NCBI RefSeq assembly: GCF_024124825.1
Contig: NZ_JAMXSS010000002.1
Coordinates: forward strand, 2,542,001 to 2,606,000
Direction of reading: 5' to 3'
From: Arthrobacter sp. H16F315
GTDB lineage: Bacteria > Actinomycetota > Actinomycetes > Actinomycetales > Micrococcaceae
DNA length: 64,000 nucleotides
Each line of letters opens with the position of its first letter. Positions within the stretch are counted from its first letter, which is position 1. Below are positions 49,522 to 59,266 of this stretch, one piece after another. The notes below the pieces were generated by a model. It searched no databases. It was not told where the DNA came from and was given only the letters and a program-made list of their open reading frames with translations. Both the position numbers and the translations under genes were made by a program.

Positions 49522-50952
49522 ATGACTTCATCACCCATGGGGAACCCAAAAACCGTGCCTGGCCGTGTCGGAAACGTCGACACTGAAGCCCTCCGGCAAG
49601 CCGTTACCGAAACGTTCGACACGACGATCGCCCAGTTGACGGAGCTCGTCGCCATCCCGGGCATCGCCTGGCCCAGCTTTGACCCTGCCCCGTTGAACGC
49701 CAGCGCCGAGGCCGTCGCACAGCTGGTCCGTGCCAGCGGCTTCGAAGAGGTGCGGACCTTGCGTTGCGACAAGGAGGACGGTACGCCCGGTGGGCCGGCC
49801 GTCGTCGCCCGCCGGCCGGCCGCCCCGGGTAAACCGACAATCCTGCTCTACGCCCACCACGATGTGCAGCCCACCGGCGACCTGGCGCTGTGGGCGACCG
49901 AGCCGTTCACCGCCGTCGAGCGCGACGGGCGCCTCTACGGACGCGGCGCGGCCGACGACAAGGCCGGAATCATGGCCCACATCGCTGCCTACTCGGCCGT
50001 GACCCGCGTGCTGGGCGACGAACTTGGCCTCGGCGTGACCTTCTTCTTCGAGGGCGAGGAGGAAGCCGGGTCACCAACGTTCCGGACTTTCCTGGAAACC
50101 CATCAGGAGCTGCTGCGCGCAGACGTGATTGTTGTGGCCGACTCCAGCAACTGGAAGGTCGGCATTCCCGCCCTGACCACCAGTCTCCGCGGCCTGGTTG
50201 ACGGAACTATCGAGGTGAAGGTCCTGGACCACGCCGTCCACTCGGGGATGTTCGGTGGCCCGGTGCTGGACGCTCCGACGCTGCTGTCGCGGCTGATTGC
50301 CACCCTGCACGACGACGACGGGAACGTCGCCATCGACGGGCTGGTCAGCCGGGACGAGGTTGCTGTGGACCTTTCCGAAGCCGAATACCGCGCAGACGCT
50401 TCGGTGCTCGACGGCGTCCGGCTTGCCGGCACAGGCACGATTGCCTCCCGGATGTGGACCAAACCGGCACTGTCGATCATCGGCTTCGATGCCCCCGCGG
50501 TCGACGTTGCTTCCAACACCCTGCTGCCGCACGCGCGGGCCAAGTTCAGCCTGCGGCTCGCCCCAGGACAGGACCCGGCCGAAGCGATGGACGCCGTCCG
50601 CCGGCATGTCGAAGCCAACGCGCCGTTCGGCGCGCACGTGGTCTTCACGCCGGGGGAGAGCGGCAACGCGTTCCTCACGGATACCTCCTCCAAAGCAGCC
50701 AGCGTCGCGATGTGGGCGCTCGGCGAGGCCTGGGGACTCCCTGCGGTGGAGACCGGCATCGGCGGTTCGATCCCCTTTATCGCGGATCTGACCGAGCTTT
50801 ACCCGGATGTTCAGATCCTGGTCACCGGCGTTGAGGATCCCGATTCCCGGGCGCACAGTGCGAACGAATCCCTGCACCTGGCCGACTTCCGGAACGCCAT
50901 CGTTGCGGAGGCACTGATGCTGGCCCGGCTGAACGCTGAGGGGCTGGCCTAG
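49522..50952 (+). CDS. M20 family dipeptidase/metallopeptidase
   Basis: Di-zinc peptidase of the ArgE/DapE/CPG2 family, probably a cytosolic dipeptidase. The 476-residue product shows metal ligands in YAHHDVQP (His), RGAADDKAG (bridging Asp), FEGEEEAGS (Glu pair), VADSSNW (Asp) and a C-terminal ANESLHL (His), with an inserted dimerisation domain containing DHAVHSGMFGG. The ATG at 49522 is chosen over a long upstream open frame because the family begins near it and TAGTGT lies seven bases before. Confidence 0.93.
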   Translation: MTSSPMGNPKTVPGRVGNVDTEALRQAVTETFDTTIAQLTELVAIPGIAWPSFDPAPLNASAEAVAQLVRASGFEEVRTLRCDKEDGTPGGPAVVARRPAAPGKPTILLYAHHDVQPTGDLALWATEPFTAVERDGRLYGRGAADDKAGIMAHIAAYSAVTRVLGDELGLGVTFFFEGEEEAGSPTFRTFLETHQELLRADVIVVADSSNWKVGIPALTTSLRGLVDGTIEVKVLDHAVHSGMFGGPVLDAPTLLSRLIATLHDDDGNVAIDGLVSRDEVAVDLSEAEYRADASVLDGVRLAGTGTIASRMWTKPALSIIGFDAPAVDVASNTLLPHARAKFSLRLAPGQDPAEAMDAVRRHVEANAPFGAHVVFTPGESGNAFLTDTSSKAASVAMWALGEAWGLPAVETGIGGSIPFIADLTELYPDVQILVTGVEDPDSRAHSANESLHLADFRNAIVAEALMLARLNAEGLA

Positions 50953-51123
50953 GCGGGCGGGCCGGGTGTCTCTCCAGGGAACATCCGGCCGGCTTCGACG
51001 GTTGGCTCGGGAGTTAGAGCTACACGGCTGATCGACGTAGCATGTAGCTATAGCCCGTACCGTATAAGTAGGGGCGGGTGCCGCGGGAGCGGCGCCGCCA
51101 CCACCGTCGTTAGAAGGTAGGCC

Positions 51124-51513
51124 ATGAGCACTACAACCAATGAAAACAGCACCGACACCACCGTCGAGGCGGGCACGGAACTGGCAGCGCACGAGGTCAA
51201 ACTGACTGACGTGGCGGCCAGCAAGGTCCGCAGCCTGCTGGAGCAGGAGGGCCGTACCGATCTGCGCCTCCGTGTGGCCGTGCAGCCCGGCGGTTGCTCC
51301 GGCCTGATCTACCAGCTTTATTTCGATGAGCGGCTCCTCGACGGCGACGCCGTCCGCGACTACGACGGAGTTGAAGTTGTGGTCGACAAAATGAGTGTGC
51401 CGTACCTCAGTGGAGCCAGCATCGACTTCGAAGACACCATCTCCAAGCAGGGCTTTACGATCGACAACCCCAATGCCGGCGGGTCCTGCGCCTGCGGCGA
51501 TTCTTTCCACTAA
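51124..51513 (+). CDS. erpA: Iron-sulfur cluster insertion protein (HesB/IscA/ErpA family)
   Basis: A-type carrier that passes Fe-S clusters to apoproteins. The 129-residue product has the three conserved cysteines, one in QPGGCSGLIYQL and two in the C-terminal SCACGDSFH. The first 25 residues are a low-complexity extension. The ATG follows GAAGG. It lies directly upstream of ctaC, as in related actinobacteria, fitting a role with respiratory enzymes such as the Rieske protein. Confidence 0.94.
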   Translation: MSTTTNENSTDTTVEAGTELAAHEVKLTDVAASKVRSLLEQEGRTDLRLRVAVQPGGCSGLIYQLYFDERLLDGDAVRDYDGVEVVVDKMSVPYLSGASIDFEDTISKQGFTIDNPNAGGSCACGDSFH

Positions 51514-51713
51514 AGCCGGCGAATCCGCCCGGGCTTAGTGCCGCAGGATCCACAACGAGCGGGGCCGTTAAAAAGGTCCCGACGCACGGCGCGGACATGT
51601 GGGCGAAAACTCGCGGGGAGCGGTAAGCTCTACACCGAGTAGTAAAACTTTTCGGCTGCCCCGACCGCGATTTTGCGGCCCGGGGCAACAGCAACAAGTA
51701 GGAAGGGCCGTCT

Positions 51714-52586
51714 GTGAGTTCGCAGAACCGAACCGGCAGCCGACGCAAACAGATCACTACGATCACTGGCTTGGCACTCGCCGGCGCGTTGGCTTTGACT
51801 GGATGTTCACCAGAGGTACAGAAAGGGTGGTTGCCCACTGAGCGTGGCACCACCAACCACACTGACCGCATCATGGACCTCTGGGTCAACTCATGGATTG
51901 CCGCGCTGATCGTAGGCGTCATTACCTGGGGCCTGATGATCTGGTGCATCGTCGCCTACCGGCGCCGTAAAGGCACCGTTGGGTTCCCCCGGCAGAACAG
52001 CTTCAACCTGCCCCTTGAGGTTTTCTACCTGACGATCCCGCTGTTTATGGTTCTGGTCTTCTTTTACTTCACTGACAACGACCAGCAGGCCATCGACAAC
52101 CGGTCCGTACCCGCCGACGTGGTCGTTGACGTCCGCGGCAAGCAGTGGGCTTGGGACTTCAACTACAAAAAGGGCGACGTCATCCAGGAGGATGTCCACG
52201 AAGCCGGAGTCCAGGCCCACCTGACGGGCAACGATGTGGACAAGGAAAAGCTGCCCACCCTGTACCTGCCGGTCGACAAGTCCGTTGACTTGGAACTGAA
52301 CGCCCGCGACGTCATCCACTCCTTCTGGGTTCCCGCCTTCCTGCAGAAGCGCGACATGATCCCCGGGAAGACCAACTACATCAGGTTCACCCCCACTAAA
52401 GAGGGAACCTACGACGGCAAGTGCGCCGAACTCTGCGGCGAGTACCACTCCGAAATGCTGTTCCGCGTGAAGGTCGTTTCCGAAGCCGAATTCCAGTCGC
52501 ACTTGGAGCAGCTGCGCCAGGATGGCAACACGGGTCTCCTCGGCGAAGAGTACGACCGCAACCCGGCCCCGGCCGAGAACAAGTAA
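51714..52586 (+). CDS. ctaC: Cytochrome c oxidase subunit II (aa3 type)
   Basis: Carries the CuA centre that accepts electrons for the aa3 oxidase. The 290-residue product begins with a lipoprotein-like signal ([11 protein letters not shown]), then two transmembrane helices ([20 protein letters not shown] and [16 protein letters not shown]) and a cupredoxin domain with [11 protein letters not shown] and the CuA motif [12 protein letters not shown]. The GTG at 51714 has AGGAAGG upstream. The 200 bases before it contain several TA-rich candidates but no clear promoter. ctaD follows after 10 bases. Confidence 0.95.
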   Translation: MSSQNRTGSRRKQITTITGLALAGALALTGCSPEVQKGWLPTERGTTNHTDRIMDLWVNSWIAALIVGVITWGLMIWCIVAYRRRKGTVGFPRQNSFNLPLEVFYLTIPLFMVLVFFYFTDNDQQAIDNRSVPADVVVDVRGKQWAWDFNYKKGDVIQEDVHEAGVQAHLTGNDVDKEKLPTLYLPVDKSVDLELNARDVIHSFWVPAFLQKRDMIPGKTNYIRFTPTKEGTYDGKCAELCGEYHSEMLFRVKVVSEAEFQSHLEQLRQDGNTGLLGEEYDRNPAPAENK

Positions 52587-52596
52587 GGGGAGCGAC

Positions 52597-54324
52597 GTGG
52601 CAACTACCTATTCCCAGCCCACCGGGATCCTTGGGGCTCCCGTAGTACCGAAATCCAAGGGACGCATCGTCGTCAACTGGATCACCTCGACTGACCATAA
52701 GACCATCGGGTACATGTACCTGATTGCCTCTTTTGTGTTCTTTTGCTTCGGCGGTGTGATGGCGCTGTTGATCCGTGCCGAGCTGTTCGAACCGGGTATG
52801 CAGATCCTGCAGACCAAGGAGCAGTACAACCAGCTGTTCACGATGCACGGCACGGTGATGCTGCTGATGTTCGCGACGCCGCTGTTCGCGGGCTTCGCGA
52901 ACGTGATTATGCCGCTGCAGATCGGTGCCCCCGACGTCGCGTTCCCGCGGCTGAACGCGCTGGCCTTCTGGTTTTTCCTGTTTGGCTCCACTATCGCCGT
53001 GTCCGGGTTCATCACTCCGCAGGGTGCGGCGTCGTTTGGCTGGTTTGCTTATGCGCCGTTGTCCAACACGACCTTCAGCCCCGGTGTGGGCGGGGACTTG
53101 TGGGTCTTTGGCCTGGCGCTGTCCGGGTTCGGTACCATCCTTGGTGCGGTGAACTTCATCACCACGGTTATTTGCATGCGTGCCCCGGGTATGACCATGT
53201 GGCGGATGCCGATTTTCACCTGGAACATCCTGGTGACGGCGATCCTGGTGCTGATGGCGTTCCCGCCGCTGGCCGCGGCGTTGTTCGCGCTCGGTGCTGA
53301 CCGCCGTTTCGGGGCGCATATTTTTGATCCGGAGAACGGCGGCGCGGTCCTGTGGCAGCACCTGTTCTGGTTCTTCGGCCACCCCGAGGTTTACATCATT
53401 GCCCTGCCGTTCTTCGGCATCGTTTCGGAGATTTTCCCGGTCTTCAGCCGCAAGCCGATCTTCGGCTACAAGGGCCTGGTTTATGCAACGATTTCCATTG
53501 CCGCGCTGTCCGTGACCGTGTGGGCGCACCACATGTACGTGACCGGCTCGGTGCTGCTGCCGTTCTTCTCATTTATGACCATGTTGATTGCCGTTCCGAC
53601 CGGGGTGAAGTTCTTCAACTGGATCGGCACCATGTGGCGGGGATCGATTACCTTTGAGACGCCGATGTTGTGGAGCCTGGGCTTCCTGGCGACCTTCCTG
53701 TTCGGCGGCCTGACCGGCATCATCCTGGCTTCGCCGCCGCTGGACTTCCATGTCTCCGATTCCTACTTTGTGGTGGCTCACTTCCACTACGTGGTCTTCG
53801 GCACCGTGGTGTTCGCGATGTTCGCCGGGTTCTATTTCTGGTGGCCGAAGTTCACCGGGAAGATGCTCAACGAACGCCTCGGCAAGATCCATTTTTGGAT
53901 GCTGTTCCTGGGCTTTCACGGCACCTTCCTGATCCAGCACTGGCTCGGTGTGGAGGGTATGCCGCGCCGCTATGCGGACTACATGCCGCAGGATAACTTC
54001 ACCTGGATGAACCAGTTCTCCACCTACTCCTCGTTCCTGCTTGGCGCGTCGCTGATCCCGTTCTTCTGGAACGTCTACATCACCTGGCGCAGCAACGAAC
54101 GCGTCGAAGTGGACGATCCGTGGGGCTTTGGCGCCTCTCTGGAGTGGGCCACCTCCTGCCCGCCGCCGCGGCACAACTTCACCTCGTTGCCGCGGATCCG
54201 CTCCGAGCGCCCCGCCCTGGACCTCCACCACCCGGAGCTCTCCCAGTCCTACACCGTCGACACCTCCGATTCCCCGGCCGCAGCCGTGCTGGGTAACGCC
54301 GACCAGAAGGACAACGCCAAGTGA
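52597..54324 (+). CDS. ctaD: Cytochrome c oxidase subunit I (aa3 type)
   Basis: Catalytic subunit with heme a and the heme a3-CuB site that reduces oxygen and pumps protons. The 575-residue product has about twelve transmembrane helices, the low-spin heme ligand region [12 protein letters not shown], the CuB motif [20 protein letters not shown] with its cross-linked Tyr, WAHHMYVTG, and [14 protein letters not shown]. The GTG at 52597 is preceded by AAGGGGA; the longer open frame overlaps ctaC and is not used. Confidence 0.97.
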   Translation: MATTYSQPTGILGAPVVPKSKGRIVVNWITSTDHKTIGYMYLIASFVFFCFGGVMALLIRAELFEPGMQILQTKEQYNQLFTMHGTVMLLMFATPLFAGFANVIMPLQIGAPDVAFPRLNALAFWFFLFGSTIAVSGFITPQGAASFGWFAYAPLSNTTFSPGVGGDLWVFGLALSGFGTILGAVNFITTVICMRAPGMTMWRMPIFTWNILVTAILVLMAFPPLAAALFALGADRRFGAHIFDPENGGAVLWQHLFWFFGHPEVYIIALPFFGIVSEIFPVFSRKPIFGYKGLVYATISIAALSVTVWAHHMYVTGSVLLPFFSFMTMLIAVPTGVKFFNWIGTMWRGSITFETPMLWSLGFLATFLFGGLTGIILASPPLDFHVSDSYFVVAHFHYVVFGTVVFAMFAGFYFWWPKFTGKMLNERLGKIHFWMLFLGFHGTFLIQHWLGVEGMPRRYADYMPQDNFTWMNQFSTYSSFLLGASLIPFFWNVYITWRSNERVEVDDPWGFGASLEWATSCPPPRHNFTSLPRIRSERPALDLHHPELSQSYTVDTSDSPAAAVLGNADQKDNAK

Positions 54325-54722
54325 AGATTGAATCAAGGGTTTTTGGCCTCGGAGTCTTCTTTTTCGTCCCGGTGTCAGTGGTCTACGGGTTTCTGACCGG
54401 CTGGACTGAGTACGTTGGTTTCCTTGGAATTATGCTGGTCGCCGGCCTGGCGGGCATGATCGGTGCCTACCTTTCGTTCACGGGCAAGCGTGTCGGGATG
54501 CGTCCCGAGGATCGCAGCGACGCCGAGATCCATGAAGGCGCCGGTGAACAGGGTCACTTCAGCCCCTGGAGCTGGTGGCCCCTGGTTCTCGGTACGGCGT
54601 GCGCCACCGGCTTCCTTGGGATGGCGGTGGGTTTCTGGATCGTCTACATCGGTGCCGGCCTCGCCGTCGTAGCCCTCGTAGGCTGGGTCTACGAGTACAG
54701 CCGCGGAGATCACGCGCACTAA
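54321..54722 (+). CDS. ctaF: Cytochrome c oxidase subunit IV (actinobacterial CtaF)
   Basis: A 133-residue membrane protein of the actinobacterial aa3 oxidase subunit IV family, with about four hydrophobic helices ([33 protein letters not shown] [40 protein letters not shown]) and the [18 protein letters not shown] loop. It helps stabilise the bcc-aa3 supercomplex. The GTG overlaps the ctaD stop by four bases, so it is translationally coupled. Confidence 0.93.
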   Translation: MKIESRVFGLGVFFFVPVSVVYGFLTGWTEYVGFLGIMLVAGLAGMIGAYLSFTGKRVGMRPEDRSDAEIHEGAGEQGHFSPWSWWPLVLGTACATGFLGMAVGFWIVYIGAGLAVVALVGWVYEYSRGDHAH

Positions 54723-54747
54723 GGTCCGCACGGACACAAACATGGTT

Positions 54748-54794
54748 TTAACGGCAGCGGGCCCCACCATCGAGGTGGGGCCCGCTGCCGTTAA
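54748..54794. terminator. Bidirectional terminator between ctaF and ptsH
   Basis: A perfect 21-bp stem (54748-54768 with 54774-54794) with an ATCGA loop. It starts with TTAACGG and ends with CCGTTAA and is preceded by GGTTTTA, so it can serve both converging genes. Confidence 0.85.
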
Positions 54795-54840
54795 CGCTTC
54801 CTGTTGGCCGGGACGGCGGCCCGAGTCTGCGGTCGGCGCC

Positions 54841-55134
54841 CTAGCCGGGCAGGGATGACTCCACCAGGTCCCGGAGACTGTCCAGGGCCTGCTCGACGTC
54901 GGCGGCGCTGCGTTGGTACGGGAGGGATTCATCGGCAATGGAGAGCTTTACTGTGCACCCGAAGCGGAAGTCCTCGGTCATCACTTCCAGCAGTGAGCGG
55001 GCGTCCACGCCGGGCCTGCCGTCCCTGCTGATGGTGACGGGCAGTCCGGTGGCAAGGACTGCACGGACGAACCGGGCGGCCGGCCTGGCATGGAGTCCAA
55101 CAGGGGCCCTGACGATAGCGGTCCGAACGGGCAA
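54841..55134 (-). CDS. ptsH: HPr phosphocarrier protein of the PTS
   Basis: Small phosphocarrier that moves phosphate from enzyme I to sugar-specific EIIA. The 97-residue product has the active-site histidine in VGLHARPAARFV near residue 15 and the regulatory-site serine region DARSLLEVM near residue 46. The TTG at 55134 is chosen because AAGGAAG precedes it on the minus strand at good spacing; a longer open frame would pass through the operator-bearing intergenic region. It diverges from a GntR gene with a dre-like site between them. Confidence 0.9.
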   Translation of the reverse strand: MPVRTAIVRAPVGLHARPAARFVRAVLATGLPVTISRDGRPGVDARSLLEVMTEDFRFGCTVKLSIADESLPYQRSAADVEQALDSLRDLVESSLPG

Positions 55135-55232
55135 TGGTCTTCCTTCTTCTTGCAACGGGAATTTCAGCCGGCGGGGGACCAGCGCGTTCAAGCCTATCGG
55201 CGGGTGGCCCCGGGGGCGAACCTTTACTACTT

Positions 55233-55248
55233 GGTGGTCTAGACCGGA
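55233..55248. promoter_or_regulatory. dre-like operator (DasR-type) between ptsH and the GntR gene
   Basis: GGTGGTCTAGACCGGA matches 13 of 16 positions of the DasR consensus A(C/G)TGGTCTAGACCA(C/G)T and contains the complete 10-bp palindrome GGTCTAGACC at 55236-55245. In Streptomyces such sites control ptsH and amino-sugar genes. Confidence 0.75.
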
Positions 55249-55298
55249 GTCAGGCATGGCCTAATCTTGAGGTATGGCTCATTCGGGAAGGCAGCACA

Positions 55299-56090
55299 GT
55301 GGCGCCCACTGATGCTTCGCGCATGGACGGTGAAATCGACCGTCACAACGGAACGCCCATCTACGTCCAGCTGAGGGAGATCCTCAGGGCGCACATCGTG
55401 AGTGTTTGCCCGCCGGGCTCGGCGCTTCCTTCGGAGCGGGATCTCGCATTGCGTTTCGGTCTGGCCCGGATGACGGTACGCCAAGCCATTGATGCCCTCG
55501 TCGGCGAGGAAGTCATCGAACGTGTTGTGGGGCTGGGCACCTTTGTCCGAAAGCCCAAACTGGACCTTCAGGTCAAGCTCACTTCCTACAGCGAAGAAAT
55601 GCAGCGCCGCGGGATGGTTCCCGCGGCTAAGGTGCTTAGCTTTGAGCAGATCGGTGCGAGCGCATTCCTGGCCCGAGAATTGCAGCTCGAGGAGGGGACA
55701 CCCTTGGTGCGCTTCCGGCGGCTGCTGCTGGCCGATAACGAGCCCATGAGCGTGGACGAAAATTTTATTCCGGCCCACCGGGTACCCGGCCTGCTCGACG
55801 GGGAACCGCCCACTTCGCTCTACAACGTCCTCAGCGAACGGTACGGACTGGTGATGGAGTGGGGAGAGGACATGATCGAGGCGACGGCTGCTTCGCCGTC
55901 AACGTCTCGTTTGCTCAACGTGGAGGTTGGGTCGCCGCTGCTGAAAATCCAGCGTCATGCCTTTGTGGCTCGGGCCATGGTTGATTACTCGGTGTCATAT
56001 TACCGGGCTGACCGGTACAAGCTCTGGGTGCCGCTGCAGCGGCCCGGTGTCCGCCCGACACGCAACTACGCCTCGGGTTACCGCCCCTAG
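55299..56090 (+). CDS. GntR/HutC family regulator, probable DasR/NagR-type
   Basis: A 263-residue regulator with an N-terminal winged helix (PIYVQLREILRAHI; LPSERDLALRFGLARMTVRQ; GLGTFVRKPK) and a C-terminal UTRA ligand domain (LTSYSEEMQRRGMVPAAKVL; NEPMSVDENFIPAHRVPGLL; YYRADRYKLWVPLQRP). DasR and NagR bind amino-sugar phosphates. The divergent ptsH and the dre-like site at 55233-55248 support that assignment. The GTG at 55299 has GGGAAGG upstream; TAATCT at 55262-55267 is a possible -10 box. Assignment as the DasR orthologue is inferred. Confidence 0.85.
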   Translation: MAPTDASRMDGEIDRHNGTPIYVQLREILRAHIVSVCPPGSALPSERDLALRFGLARMTVRQAIDALVGEEVIERVVGLGTFVRKPKLDLQVKLTSYSEEMQRRGMVPAAKVLSFEQIGASAFLARELQLEEGTPLVRFRRLLLADNEPMSVDENFIPAHRVPGLLDGEPPTSLYNVLSERYGLVMEWGEDMIEATAASPSTSRLLNVEVGSPLLKIQRHAFVARAMVDYSVSYYRADRYKLWVPLQRPGVRPTRNYASGYRP

Positions 56091-56135
56091 CAGCCCTTGG
56101 GCACGCTGTTCCTTCACCGCCCCTCGTGTGGGGCA

Positions 56136-56278
56136 TTGTGCGCTGTCCCTGGTGTGACCAGTGGGCATGTCCCGTGGTGGGAGCCGGGAAGGATGGGCAT
56201 GTCCTGTGGTGGGATCCGGCGGTGAACATATTGGCCTTGTGCGCTGTCCCTGGTGTGACCAGTGGGCATGTCCCGTGG
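56136..56278. repeat. Direct intergenic repeat, two 42-bp copies plus a partial third
   Basis: A 42-bp sequence beginning ttgtgcgctgtccctggtgt occurs identically at 56136-56177 and 56237-56278. Between them, 56195-56217 repeats gggcatgtcccgtggtggga-like sequence of the first copy with two mismatches. Each full copy contains the hairpin CTGGT-GTG-ACCAG. The array lies in the 347-base gap between the GntR gene and qcrB, in which I see no gene; the rest of the gap holds only the qcr terminator. Confidence 0.8.
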
Positions 56279-56379
56279 GCCGATGGTCGCCGTCCGGACG
56301 GTGGCCCGGGCCCGCGAGGAACAAATCAATTCGGGATCCACAACGAGGCGCCGATCAAGTGGATGCGGGGCTAAGGCAA

Positions 56380-56417
56380 TACACAAAAAAGGCCCGGTCC
56401 TGTAGGACCGGGCCTTT
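56380..56417 (-). terminator. Intrinsic terminator of the ctaE-qcrCAB operon
   Basis: AAAGGCCCGGTCC (56388-56400) and its complement (56405-56417) form a 13-bp stem with a four-base loop; on the minus strand it is followed by TTTGTGTATT, continuing a six-T run. It sits 21 bases beyond the qcrB stop. Confidence 0.88.
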
Positions 56418-56437
56418 CTGCGGATCACTGCAGCAGG

Positions 56438-58123
56438 TTAGTGGCTGAGTGTCTTTTGGGTATCCGCGGTTTCAATCGCTTCGTGCCCGCCGTGGGCCCC
56501 GTGGGCAGCTGCAAGCTCAGCAGGAGTTGCCGGCGCGACGCGGTCCTCAAAGAACAGCTGCGACAGCTTGGCACGGCGCTTTTCCGTCTTGTCGACGACT
56601 CCGTGTGCGTTCGGCTCCGCGGGCAACGGAGACGGTGACTCGAAGCCGACGAGCTTGTAGCGCTTGTACTCATCCAGCGGGGCGTGGACCTCGATGAACT
56701 CACCGTGCGGGAGCCGCACGATGCGGCCGGTCTCGCGGCCGTGCAAGGCTATCTCGCGGTCCTTGCGCTGCAGGGCCAGAGCAACGCGCTTGGTAACAAT
56801 AAAGGCGAGGATCGGGCCGATGAAGAACAGCGCACGCAGCCAGTAGGTGACATCGTTGAGCGACACGTGGAAGTGCGTTGCAATGAGGTCCGAACCGGCG
56901 GCCGCCCACATGACGCAGTACCAGACGAAGCCGGCCATGCCGATCGCCGTCCGGGTCGGCGCATTGCGGGGACGGTCCAGGACGTGGTGCTCGCGATTGT
57001 CCTTGGTGATCCAGCGTTCAATCCACGGGTACGTGAACATAAGGGTGAACAAGATGCCGGCCGGGACCAGCGCCGGCAGCAGCACGTTGAACGTAAACAC
57101 GTGACCGAACCAGATCTGCTCGACATGCCAGTCGCCGAAGGTGCCCGGCATCAGGCGCAGGGCGCCGTCAACAAAACCGATGTACCAGTCGGGCTGGGTG
57201 CCGGCAGACACGGGGGAGGGGTCGTACGGGCCGTAGTTCCAGATCGGGTTGATGGTGAAGAAGCCAGCCATCAGCGCAACGACACCGAAAACGATGAAGA
57301 AGAAGCCGCCGGCCTTCGCAGCGTAGACCGGGCCAAGCGGGTAGCCCACGACGTTGCCGTCGTTGCGTCCCGGGCCGGGGTACTGGGTGTGCTTGTGCAC
57401 CACAACCATAAACAGGTGGAGCACGATCATCAGGAGGATGAGCGCCGGAACAAGCAGGATATGCAGCATGTACAAGCGGCCGATTATGGCCGTGCCCGGA
57501 AATTCCCCGCCGAAGAGGAAGAAGGAGATGTACGTGCCGATCACCGGGATTGACTTGATAACACCGTCGATGATGCGCAGGCCGTTTCCGGACAGCAGAT
57601 CATCGGGGAGGGAGTAGCCCGTGAAGCCGGCAGCCATTGCGAGGATGAGCAGCACGCTGCCCACCACCCAGTTCATTTCACGCGGTTTGCGGAAGGCGCC
57701 GGTGAAGAACACACGGAGCATATGCACCGAGACGGAAGCAACAAACAGCAGCGCGGACCAGTGGTGGACCTGGCGCATAAACAGGCCGCCACGAACGTCG
57801 AAGGAGATGTCCAGCGACGAGCTGTACGCGACGGACATTTCGACGTTCTTCAGCGGCGTGTAGGAACCCGAATAGTGGGTCTCTGCCATGGAGGGGTCGA
57901 AGAAGAACGTCAGGAACGTTCCCGAGAGAAGCAGGATGACGAATGAATAAAGAGCCACTTCGCCGAACATAAAGGACCAGTGGTCCGGGAAGACCTTCCG
58001 GCCGAATTCGCGAAGCATACCGGAGCCGCCAACACGCTGGTCGACGAAATCGGTAATGCGGCCGCCTTTAGTTGTGGCGACGAAGACGGGGGCCTCAGGC
58101 GTTGTTGCTGCGCTCATGCTCAT
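56438..58123 (-). CDS. qcrB: Cytochrome bc1 complex cytochrome b subunit
   Basis: Membrane subunit with two b hemes that oxidises menaquinol. The 561-residue product has the heme-ligand helices (RQVHHWSALLFVASVSVHML and ILLMIVLHLFMVVVHKH), the long actinobacterial C-terminal extension and eight or more transmembrane helices. ATG at 58123 follows GGGAG; ATG 58117 is equally possible. Both overlap the end of qcrA, so translation is coupled. The C-terminal tail is Ala/His/Gly-rich. A terminator follows. Confidence 0.95.
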   Translation of the reverse strand: MSMSAATTPEAPVFVATTKGGRITDFVDQRVGGSGMLREFGRKVFPDHWSFMFGEVALYSFVILLLSGTFLTFFFDPSMAETHYSGSYTPLKNVEMSVAYSSSLDISFDVRGGLFMRQVHHWSALLFVASVSVHMLRVFFTGAFRKPREMNWVVGSVLLILAMAAGFTGYSLPDDLLSGNGLRIIDGVIKSIPVIGTYISFFLFGGEFPGTAIIGRLYMLHILLVPALILLMIVLHLFMVVVHKHTQYPGPGRNDGNVVGYPLGPVYAAKAGGFFFIVFGVVALMAGFFTINPIWNYGPYDPSPVSAGTQPDWYIGFVDGALRLMPGTFGDWHVEQIWFGHVFTFNVLLPALVPAGILFTLMFTYPWIERWITKDNREHHVLDRPRNAPTRTAIGMAGFVWYCVMWAAAGSDLIATHFHVSLNDVTYWLRALFFIGPILAFIVTKRVALALQRKDREIALHGRETGRIVRLPHGEFIEVHAPLDEYKRYKLVGFESPSPLPAEPNAHGVVDKTEKRRAKLSQLFFEDRVAPATPAELAAAHGAHGGHEAIETADTQKTLSH

Positions 58124-59165
58124 CACGCTCCCAATAGCTAGGTCCAACAGGTTCATGGAAGTCGCTGGTGGCGACCAGGTAGCCCTCGGCGTCGACTGCA
58201 ATGGGCAGCTGGGGGAGAGGACGGCTGGCCGGGCCAAAGATAACCTTGCATTCCCGGGTGAGGTCGAAGGTTGACTGGTGGCACGGGCACAGCAGGTGGT
58301 GCGTCTGCTGTTCGTACAGGGCAACAGGGCAGCCAACGTGAGTGCAGATCTTGGAGTACGCGACAATGCCGTTGTAGCCCCAGTCCTCACGCCCGGCGGA
58401 CGGGTTCAGCGACTCAGGATTGAGACGCATCAGCAGAACGACGGACTTTGCCTTCTCGTTCAGCTTGCCTTCGCTCAGCTCGTTCAGCCCTTCAGGGATG
58501 ACGTGGAAGGCCGAGCCGATGGTGACATCCGAGGCCTTGATGGGCGTGCCGTCGGGGTCGCGGGTAAGCCGCTTGAGCTTACCCTCCTCGGGCGCCCACA
58601 TGGTGTGAGCCAGAGCCTTATCAGGACGGGGACCCAGGTCGCCGAAGACGGCAAGGGCAGGCAGAGGCGCCAGCGCGACGGCGCCCAACAGGGTGTTGCG
58701 GATCAGGGGCCGGCGCTTGATGCCTGTTTCTTCAACGATGTCGTCGACGATGCGGACGGCGGCCTGGCGGTCTTCTTCGGTGCGGATGGCGTGGCGCTCT
58801 TCCGACACTTCATGGTCCGGCATAAGGGCCTTGGCCCAGTGCACAATGCCGGTGCCGATGCCGAGCATCGCAAAGGCAGTGCCGATGCCGAGTAGCGCGT
58901 TCTGCAACCTGATCGTCGCGATCGCGGTGTCATCTCCCAGATCGATGGCGAAGTAAGCCACCAAAAATATCAGGGTGCCAACGACCGAGATACCGAAAAG
59001 AAGGGCTACCTGCCGTTCTGCTCGCTTTGCGGCCTTCGGGTCCGTGTCGGCCAGGCGCAAACGGTGCGGAGGAAGTCCAGGGTCCTGGAACTTCTCCACC
59101 TCATTTTGACCAGCCGTAGCTACGGTGCCCGAGTGGTTCGGACTGCCGTCACTATGGTTGCCCAT
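58095..59165 (-). CDS. qcrA: Cytochrome bc1 complex Rieske iron-sulfur subunit
   Basis: The 356-residue product has three predicted transmembrane segments (LLFGISVVGTLIFLVAYFAI; LLGIGTAFAMLGIGTGIVHW; TLLGAVALAPLPALAVFG), unlike the single helix of classical Rieske proteins but typical of actinobacteria, and the 2Fe-2S ligands in CTHVGCPV and CPCHQSTF. The ATG at 59165 is preferred because GAGG lies at good spacing; the upstream ATG at 59177 has its GAGAGAGGG too close. It lies between qcrC and qcrB in the usual order. Confidence 0.95.
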   Translation of the reverse strand: MGNHSDGSPNHSGTVATAGQNEVEKFQDPGLPPHRLRLADTDPKAAKRAERQVALLFGISVVGTLIFLVAYFAIDLGDDTAIATIRLQNALLGIGTAFAMLGIGTGIVHWAKALMPDHEVSEERHAIRTEEDRQAAVRIVDDIVEETGIKRRPLIRNTLLGAVALAPLPALAVFGDLGPRPDKALAHTMWAPEEGKLKRLTRDPDGTPIKASDVTIGSAFHVIPEGLNELSEGKLNEKAKSVVLLMRLNPESLNPSAGREDWGYNGIVAYSKICTHVGCPVALYEQQTHHLLCPCHQSTFDLTRECKVIFGPASRPLPQLPIAVDAEGYLVATSDFHEPVGPSYWERDEHERSNNA

Positions 59166-59266
59166 AATTCGCCTCATCCCTCTCTCGTCTCGGCGATTGC
59201 CGAGTTAGCTTTCAATTCAAACTGCCGACGGGTCAGCAGCAAAACTCTTACAGGTGCAACAGGTGG

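Noticed and set aside
56136..56278. CRISPR array
   Set aside because: Only two full repeat copies with a single irregular spacer, a partial diverged third copy and no cas genes nearby.
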